Of a DNA stretch of 47,944 nucleotides, positions 43,075 to 47,944 are shown piece after piece. Both the position numbers and the translations under genes were made by a program. The notes beneath the pieces were generated by a model, which had not been told where the DNA came from, did not search any database, and saw only the letters and a program-made list of their open reading frames with translations. Each line of letters opens with the position of its first letter. Positions within the stretch are counted from its first letter, which is position 1. Source of the DNA: Syntrophobacteraceae bacterium (GTDB lineage: Bacteria > Desulfobacterota > Syntrophobacteria > Syntrophobacterales > Syntrophobacteraceae); NCBI GenBank assembly GCA_003165235.1, contig PLSV01000136.1:1-47944 (forward strand), given 5' to 3'.

Positions 43075-44940
43075 TCAGTACTGCATCTGGATCCCAATTT
43101 CCATGACTTTCGAAGGCGGTATGTTCAGGTAGGACGATCCGCTGAGAGAATTGCGAAACATGAACGTAAACAGGAACCTGCGCCAACTGGGCATGGTCCT
43201 CCTGGGGTCGCGCACCAGGCTTATCCGGCCCACGTAGTAGGTCACCTCATTAAGATTGATGTCCAGCCACTTGGCCTTGGCCAGGGACATTATCTGCGGT
43301 ATGTCCGGCGATTCCATGAACCCGTAGCGGGCGCCGATCCGGTAGACGCCGTGACCCAGCCTCTCGATTTCTATCCGCTCGTGTTCCGCCACCTCGGGGG
43401 CGTCTGTGGTGAGCACCGAAAGGATCACCATTTTCTCATACATGGCCCTCGTCTGGTTGACATAATGGAGGAGCATGGGCGGCACTTCCCTGCGAAAAGT
43501 GGAGAGAAACACGCCGACGCCCGGCAGGCGTATCAGGTTCTCGGCGGCAACCTTTTCCATGAATTTTTCTTTTGGAACGGTCATGGTCATCACCATTATC
43601 GCCAGCCTCTTCCAACCGTCCCACCAGGCGACCATGATAACCATGACCAGCAGAGCGCTGGAAAGGGGCAACCAGCCGCCGGTGGTGAATTTCTGCAGGC
43701 ATGAACTGAAGTAGGTGAGGTCCATTACGAAGAAAAGCAAACAGAGCGGCAGGGCTCTAATGACGCTCCATCCCCAGACCCATCTGCAAATGAAGTAGAA
43801 TACCACCGAAGTGATGAGCATAGTCCCGGTGACAGCTATGCCGTAGGCGTCGGCCAGATTGTCGGACGCCTTGAAGTGGAGCGTTATAGCGATGGCCGCC
43901 ACCATCATAAGAATGTTTACGTCGGGGAGATAGACCTGCCCTTCAGCCATTCCCGATGTGTGCACGACCCTCATGCGCGGAAGGAAGCCCAGTTGAATGG
44001 CCTGCCTGGTCAGAGAGAAGACCCCGGAGATGATGGCCTGCGAGGCTATGATCGTGGCGATCGTGGAGAGCAGGACCATCGGGTAGAGTAAAGAGTGTGG
44101 AACTAGGCTGAAAAACGATGTGCCCGCGTTTGCAGGGTCTTGCAGGATCACGGCGCCCTGGCCGAAATAGTTGAGAACAAGCGACGGGAGCGCCACGAAG
44201 TACCAGGAGATGCGGATAGCCCTGGCCCCGAAGTGCCCCATATCGGCGTAGAGGGCCTCGCAACCGGTCACGCAGAGCACTACCGCGCCCAGCAGGAAGA
44301 ACCCGCGTATCCCGTTGTCTACAAAGAACCGGACTCCGTGGGCCGGGTTGACCGCCGCCAGTATGTCGGGATTGCGCGAGATTGCCGCAACCCCCAGCAC
44401 GGCGATGACCACGAACCACAGGATCATCACCGGGCCGAACAACTTGCCGATCCTGCCCGTGCCCTGGCTTTGGGCCCAGAAGAGCAGAAACAGTATGCCG
44501 CAGGTCAAGGGGACAACCAGCGGCCTGGTGCTGGTGGTGGCTACTTCGAGTCCCTCCAGCGCGGACAGCACCGAAATGACCGGAGTTATGAGACCGTCCC
44601 CGTAGAGCAGTGCTGAACCGAAGAGCCCCGCCATGATCAGTCCCCTGCCCAGGCTCGCTCCCTTTTTCTTGTGGAGAAGGGCCAGCATGGCGAAAACCCC
44701 GCCCTCTCCGCCATCCTCGGCCTTGAGGACAAACAGCGCATACTTGAAGCTGACCACCAGCATCAGCGACCAAAAAATTAATGACACCAGGCCCAGAACG
44801 TTTTGCGGCGAGGGTGTAATGGATGACTGGCCTATGAAGCAAACCTTGAGGGTATACAGGGGGCTGGTGCCTATGTCGCCGAAAACGACCCCCAGCGCGG
44901 CGGCGACCAGAACACCCGCCTTCTCTTTAGCGTGGCCCAT
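43075..44940 (-). CDS. kup: Low-affinity potassium transporter Kup
   Basis: 621 aa, the family length. The N-terminal family signature GVVFGDIGTSPLYTLK (about 17-32) and about twelve membrane segments are present (for example AGLFGSALLYGDGLITPVISVLSA). A soluble C-terminal domain (about 470-621) follows. The start has GGGGAGGAA upstream. Kup imports K+ with protons. It is followed 47 bases upstream on the chromosome by a cytidylate-kinase-like gene that would be transcribed first, so the two may be a unit. Confidence 0.95.
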   Translation of the reverse strand: MGHAKEKAGVLVAAALGVVFGDIGTSPLYTLKVCFIGQSSITPSPQNVLGLVSLIFWSLMLVVSFKYALFVLKAEDGGEGGVFAMLALLHKKKGASLGRGLIMAGLFGSALLYGDGLITPVISVLSALEGLEVATTSTRPLVVPLTCGILFLLFWAQSQGTGRIGKLFGPVMILWFVVIAVLGVAAISRNPDILAAVNPAHGVRFFVDNGIRGFFLLGAVVLCVTGCEALYADMGHFGARAIRISWYFVALPSLVLNYFGQGAVILQDPANAGTSFFSLVPHSLLYPMVLLSTIATIIASQAIISGVFSLTRQAIQLGFLPRMRVVHTSGMAEGQVYLPDVNILMMVAAIAITLHFKASDNLADAYGIAVTGTMLITSVVFYFICRWVWGWSVIRALPLCLLFFVMDLTYFSSCLQKFTTGGWLPLSSALLVMVIMVAWWDGWKRLAIMVMTMTVPKEKFMEKVAAENLIRLPGVGVFLSTFRREVPPMLLHYVNQTRAMYEKMVILSVLTTDAPEVAEHERIEIERLGHGVYRIGARYGFMESPDIPQIMSLAKAKWLDINLNEVTYYVGRISLVRDPRRTMPSWRRFLFTFMFRNSLSGSSYLNIPPSKVMEIGIQMQY

Positions 44941-44987
44941 GAAAAATCATTCCTCCCCAGCTCTTGCGTCACCCCGTCATCAACAGG

Positions 44988-45650
44988 TCATTTTTCGCGC
45001 GGGGAGCCTTCCCACCATACCTGGGAAAACTCCAGGCGCGTCGCCTCCACAAGGTTGTCGATAGCCTGCTGGGATTCCGGCGTAGTCTGAAAACCTGGGA
45101 ACTTGAGGGCGTGCATTATCAGGCTCACCGCATCATCCACTGTGATCGACCCGAGGTGTATCACCATGTCGTAGAAAGTCGCATCCCATGTATCGGCCCC
45201 GTAAAGCGAAAGCGCCCACTTGCGCCGCTCCTCGTCATCCCTTACGATGATCTCACGGGCCTTGGCCGTAGCGATGCCCTCCCTATCGACCTCGTCGGCG
45301 ACGCGGGCCTCCAGGTCGGCCACTATCCGCACCTTGAGCACGTGAGGTATGTCCCGAAGGAAGAAGTTCCCGAAAAGCCCGTGGTAGACCACATTGTCTT
45401 TTTGCGCGTGCTTGAGAAGCGCGGCGCGGATGTAGGCCACGTATTTTTTCTTGTCGCTGGTGAAACGCTCCAGAATCTTGGGCGCATCCTCGATCGCCCG
45501 GACCAGCTTGATTTCCGGGATGTTGAATTCCTTTGAAGCCGCCAGGAGTATCTCGCGGGAAATACAGTCATAGCCCAGCTTCGCCGCCAGTTTTTCCGCC
45601 ACTTCCCGGCCGCGGTAGTACGATCCCCTCGAAATGGTTACTATCGCCAT
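44988..45650 (-). CDS. Cytidylate-kinase-like protein, second copy
   Basis: 220 aa. ATG 45650 follows GGACTGGGG; the frame opens a few codons earlier (45668) without resemblance. The N-terminus MAIVTISRGSYYRGREVAEKLAAKLGYDC and the segments EFNIPEIKLVRAIEDAP, KDNVVYHGLFGNFFLR and VLKVRIVADLEARV are nearly the same as in the protein at 19401-20210, so the two are paralogues. It ends before the BON-like domain of that copy. A nucleotide or other small-molecule kinase activity is likely but the substrate is unknown. It lies ahead of kup. Confidence 0.85.
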   Translation of the reverse strand: MAIVTISRGSYYRGREVAEKLAAKLGYDCISREILLAASKEFNIPEIKLVRAIEDAPKILERFTSDKKKYVAYIRAALLKHAQKDNVVYHGLFGNFFLRDIPHVLKVRIVADLEARVADEVDREGIATAKAREIIVRDDEERRKWALSLYGADTWDATFYDMVIHLGSITVDDAVSLIMHALKFPGFQTTPESQQAIDNLVEATRLEFSQVWWEGSPREK

Positions 45651-45751
45651 CCCCAGTCCTTTCCTCATTCTTTGATTAAAGCTTCCCTGCAGCTACTTTA
45701 CCATGGAAAGTCCAAGATGAGACATAACACAACACTGTCTCGAAAAGACTT

Positions 45752-45778
45752 GGTGGGCTAAGCGGAGCGCAGCCCACC
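45752..45778. terminator. Hairpin GGTGGGCT / AGCCCACC
   Basis: A perfect 8-bp stem around an 11-base loop, between the cytidylate-kinase-like gene and the Sel1-repeat gene stop. GGTGGGCT...AGCCCACC is a common dispersed repeat in many bacteria. No T-run is present, so termination is uncertain. Confidence 0.4.
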
Positions 45779-45842
45779 CTGCGGTCCTTTTCATCGTTTA
45801 GAGTGTCCCGCAGGGACATGAAACGCTGCGGTGAACGGACGC

Positions 45843-46535
45843 CTAATCTCGGCCACCCGGCTTCCACTCCCCCGCCAGGCGCTGCGCCTCGGCTACTTGG
45901 GCAGGGGTCATGTTCTTGGCGATCGTGTCTATGTAATCTGCAGCAGACAGATAACCTTGCGCCGCCGCTAAACTAAACCACATGTGCGCCTGCACATAAT
46001 CCTGCGCAACGCCGTTACCGTCGGCATACGCCCAGCCCAGAGCAGTTTGTGCGAGAGCATCACCCTGATCCGCCGCTTTCCGGCACCACTTCACAGCCTC
46101 CTCATAGTCCAGCGGCACGCCGTGGCCCTCACCGTACATATTTCCCAGGCCGCATTGTCCCTCGGCATTCCCCTGCTCCGCCGCCCTGCGGAACCACTTG
46201 ACCGCTTCAACATAGTCCTGCGGCACGCCGCATCCGGTCTGGTACGCAGCGCCCATGCTAAACTGCGCTTTTGCATACCCTTGATCGGCAGCCCTGCGGA
46301 ACCATTTTATCGCCTCGGCCTCGTCCTTCGCCACTCCTTGCCCTCTGTCGTACATACGACCCAAAAAATATTGTGCTTCAGCATCTCCCAGTCCGGCCAA
46401 AGCCTTCAAGTCCTCGTACGCGTCGGCATAATCACCCCTGCCGTACGCCGCTTTACCGTCATCGAAACCGGCATGAGCAAAAGCTGCGAATCCAGCCAGC
46501 AAAACGGCCACGAGCAGCAATTTGGGGGTTTTCAT
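45843..46535 (-). CDS. Secreted Sel1-repeat protein
   Basis: 230 aa. The signal peptide ends AFAHA (residue 22). About five Sel1-like (TPR-related) repeats follow, of the form A.A.(Y/F).LG.(M/A)Y..G.GV..D..EA.KW(F/C)R.AA.QG, from about residue 50 to 200. It probably acts in protein-protein contact in the periplasm, but the partner is unknown. The start has GAGGAGG upstream. It ends 300 bases from the next gene and is not clearly part of an operon. Confidence 0.9.
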   Translation of the reverse strand: MKTPKLLLVAVLLAGFAAFAHAGFDDGKAAYGRGDYADAYEDLKALAGLGDAEAQYFLGRMYDRGQGVAKDEAEAIKWFRRAADQGYAKAQFSMGAAYQTGCGVPQDYVEAVKWFRRAAEQGNAEGQCGLGNMYGEGHGVPLDYEEAVKWCRKAADQGDALAQTALGWAYADGNGVAQDYVQAHMWFSLAAAQGYLSAADYIDTIAKNMTPAQVAEAQRLAGEWKPGGRD

Positions 46536-46737
46536 GTACGCCTCCTCGGATCTGTGTTGGGCATCAAGAAGAAAGGGGGCAAAGCAGGTGAGCCTGGTGC
46601 GGAAACCATATTACAGCCACATTCCTGTTTCGCAAGAGTATTTTCGGATAGAATGTTACGGGAGTCTGACAATATCTCACTTTGGAACAGGCTACCTGAG
46701 TCGTTTCCATACATATTGGCTCCAGCCCCAAAATGGT

Positions 46738-46784
46738 GAGAGCCGGGAAGGAAGGCGCCGTTATCGGTCCTACTCCCGGCTCTC
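46738..46784. other. 11-bp inverted repeat ahead of the toxin remnant
   Basis: GAGAGCCGGGA (46738-46748) and TCCCGGCTCTC (46774-46784) are exact complements, enclosing 25 bases that begin AGGA and contain TCCT near their end, extending the stem. It is followed by GGAGGGAGGATG, a ribosome-site-like sequence before an ATG at 46795. Confidence 0.45.
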
Positions 46785-46794
46785 TGGAGGGAGG

Positions 46795-47154
46795 ATGAGG
46801 CTTAATCTCCCATGATGTAATCGGAACAACGAGTGGTTTCCTAAAGAAATAAATGGCCGGCGACGGGCATTAAGCGCAATACTGCAAACTGAATCGGAAG
46901 AAAAGGGCCCTAACCTGCCGCGCCCTTATGCGGACTTGCTAAGAGATGGCGTCCATGAGTTGCGGGTTCAGTTGTCCGGTAACCAGGTAAGGATTCTCTA
47001 CTTCTTTTGTTATCGGGATTTCATCGTCTTAACAAATGTCTTGAGGAAGAATACGGCCAAAGTCCTGGAGTCGGAAATCAGACAAGCCAAAAGATGCAGA
47101 GACGATTTTCTGGCCAGGGTTGATGAAGAAAAGCTTAGGGAGCTTGTCCAATGA
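46795..47154 (+). pseudogene. RelE/HigB-type toxin remnant, 5' end broken
   Basis: The frame from 46816 to 47154 matches the C-terminal part of HigB/RelE-type toxins (phage Gp49 group): GPNLPRPYADLLRDGVHELRV, GNQVRILYFF, ESEIRQAKRCRDDFLAR. In frame upstream are ATG 46795 with an excellent ribosome site and then a TGA at 46813-46815. The N-terminal strand of the family is missing. The first available start after the TGA is a TTG at 46936, which would give only 72 aa and lose a third of the fold. I judge it inactive. Its stop overlaps the antitoxin start (ATGA), as in intact HigBA pairs. Confidence 0.7.
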
Positions 47155-47412
47155 GAACATTCAAAGCCCACCTGCTGGAGAAACTTCAGGACACACAATT
47201 CAAAGAGCTTTTCGATGAAGAGCGCGAGTTACTCCGTATTGGCCGAGGCCAGGGAAAAAATGGGAATCAGTCAAACGGAATTGGCCAGGCGTGCGCACAT
47301 CACGCAACAGCAGGTCTCAAAGATAGAGAACGGCGTCAACTCTAATGTGATCACCCTGTTGAGGCTTTGCCGGGCGCTTAGCCTCACATGCAGGCTAAAT
47401 AGGGCCGCCTGA
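47151..47412 (+). pseudogene. HigA-type HTH antitoxin remnant, frameshifted
   Basis: The start overlaps the toxin stop (ATGA). The first 30 residues (MRTFKAHLLEKLQDTQF, FDEERELLRI) match the N-terminus of HigA-type antitoxins. The HTH part (AEAREKMGISQTELARRAHITQQQVSKIENG) continues in the +1 frame from about 47240. At the join, the family's few residues between LLRI and AEARE seem partly deleted, so a small deletion caused the shift. With the broken toxin next to it, the pair is decayed. A short HTH protein starting at ATG 47215 (65 aa) could still be made. Confidence 0.7.
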
Positions 47413-47596
47413 GCGCAACTTAAGGCATTCAGGTTTTACCAGCTTCCAGGGATAGGGCGCGGAGTCACGACCCTGCCCGAGACAAGGACCGGATATCCTG
47501 GCCGGGCTTCCCTTGGACCCCACCAGGAGCGCGACAGCAGGCGCCTGCACATGCATAAGATTATTCTTGGGTGTGAGTTATAAGTTGCTATCTTAG

Positions 47597-47612
47597 CGGT
47601 ATTTGGATTGCG
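47597..47612 (+). promoter_or_regulatory. Weak sigma-54 promoter candidate before the structured region
   Basis: CGGTAT, five bases, TTGC: the GG and GC have the strict 10-base spacing of sigma-54 promoters, but only GG and TTGC of the consensus are kept. It lies just ahead of the hairpin-rich region that ends in a terminator-like stem. Confidence 0.25.
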
Positions 47613-47623
47613 ACGCCGGCTGG

Positions 47624-47812
47624 GATGCCCCGAGGGAGGTTGATAAGTCAGCCCGGGGTCAGTCCCGCGCCTCGCGGGACGCCGCCCTGGGTATGGATGT
47701 GCACAAACCGATTTTTACCCTGAAAGGGTTACATACTGCGCGGACAAATTTGCGAGCCCCGTTGCCCTCTTTATGTAACCCACAACCAGCCCGGTCATGA
47801 GCCGGGCCTTTC
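47624..47812 (+). ncRNA. Candidate structured RNA, unassigned
   Basis: About 190 bases with several perfect stems: GTCCCGCG-CCT-CGCGGGAC (47662-47680) within outer CCCGGGG/CCCTGGG; GGGTTACATA (47726-47735) pairing with TATGTAACCC (47772-47781); and the 3' GCCCGG/CCGGGC stem with CTTT. ACCCT-GAA-AGGGT (about 47717-47729) overlaps the arm of the second stem, so two folds exclude each other, as in regulatory RNAs. GGCTGG near the 5' end can pair with CCAGCC at the 3' end. I do not recognise a known family (not tmRNA, RNase P RNA or SRP RNA by sequence). 6S-type RNA was considered but not shown. The strand is chosen only from the terminator-like stem. Confidence 0.3.
47789..47812 (+). terminator. 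Terminator-like stem at the end of the structured region
   Basis: GCCCGG, a 7-base loop (TCATGAG) and CCGGGC, followed by CTTTCCATT. The stem is GC-rich and short, and the T-run is broken. Confidence 0.45.
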
Positions 47813-47944
47813 CATTCTTCTGCTTTAGACCTCAGGCCGCTTGTCGGAGCCGACGTCCTGCCGCGTGCTCATACGAAGTTGCGTTCAAGTGAGTACCAAA
47901 AAAAGGCGAAAAGCTAGGGGGTTGGGGGGACATTTGCCCCCGAA

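Larger units (their letters stand above)
47413..47944. other. Gene-free right end of the window
   Basis: No convincing coding frame occurs in the last 532 bases. The part 47624-47812 has strong nested hairpins described separately. A final G-run/C-run hairpin (GGGGGG, ACATTTG, CCCCC, about 47923-47941) sits at the very edge, and its continuation is outside the window. Confidence 0.5.

Noticed and set aside
46795..47154. The toxin-remnant TGA (46813-46815) as selenocysteine
   Set aside because: It is only the seventh codon, outside any conserved Cys of the family, and the family's N-terminal strand is missing around it.
47624..47812. tmRNA, RNase P RNA, SRP RNA or a known riboswitch
   Set aside because: The conserved cores of these RNAs are not seen. 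A loose likeness to the 3' part of 6S RNA (GGGTTACA..CTGCG) was not enough for a call.
1..47944. CRISPR array, insertion sequence, prophage or rRNA/tRNA gene
   Set aside because: No regularly spaced direct repeats, transposase, integrase, phage structural gene or tRNA/rRNA sequence was recognised on either strand.

Overview
The window looks like the chromosome of an anaerobic Desulfobacterota member (former Deltaproteobacteria), probably a syntroph or sulfate reducer of the Syntrophobacter kind. The grounds are a ten-gene heterodisulfide-reductase/MvhD/formate-dehydrogenase operon, a Wolinella-type fumarate reductase/succinate dehydrogenase (order C-A-B), several NtrC-type sigma-54 regulators and heavy use of selenocysteine. 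Taxonomy is inferred from gene content only; no rRNA or tRNA was seen.

Left part (1-14,000). A full-length aldehyde dehydrogenase reading frame is interrupted by an in-frame TGA and an in-frame TAG. It is followed by a three-gene signalling unit: a lipoprotein with two tandem ligand-binding domains, a histidine kinase with a cysteine-rich insert beside its HAMP domain, and a sigma-54 activator. A small membrane protein with a good sigma-54 promoter candidate follows. Then come a tandem-duplicated phosphofructokinase on the minus strand, a mannose-1-phosphate guanylyltransferase with a perfect 20-bp palindrome upstream, and a glycine-zipper lipoprotein.

Middle part (14,000-28,000). A minus-strand sdh/frd CAB operon ends in a clear intrinsic terminator. 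Next are EttA, a cytidylate-kinase-like protein with a C-terminal BON-like domain, a second sigma-54 two-component pair, and a TauE/SafE permease with a UspA-like membrane protein. Divergent from that pair, across an intergenic region with several TGC-armed palindromes, is a Lon protease with a complete response-regulator receiver domain inserted directly before its AAA+ module. A stand-alone receiver protein lies opposite it.

Right-centre part (28,000-42,600). One long minus-strand operon reads hdrC, hdrB, hdrA-gltD-hdrA fusion (1475 aa), mvhD, hdrD-like (C-B fusion), hdrA, hdrA-like, mvhD, FeS subunit, fdhA. Four of these genes have in-frame TGA codons at cysteine/selenocysteine positions of their families, each followed by a plausible bacterial SECIS hairpin: fdhA, hdrA and both mvhD genes. 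The two MvhD paralogues use selenocysteine at different conserved cysteine positions. The layout suggests a cytoplasmic flavin-based bifurcating or confurcating system joining formate, ferredoxin/NAD(P)H and a disulfide or membrane acceptor; substrates are inferred.

Right end (42,600-47,944). Kup potassium transporter, a second cytidylate-kinase-like protein, a secreted Sel1-repeat protein, a decayed HigBA-type toxin-antitoxin remnant, and a gene-free 3' end with strong nested hairpins and a terminator-like stem that could encode a small RNA. Dispersed palindromic repeats sit at several operon junctions.
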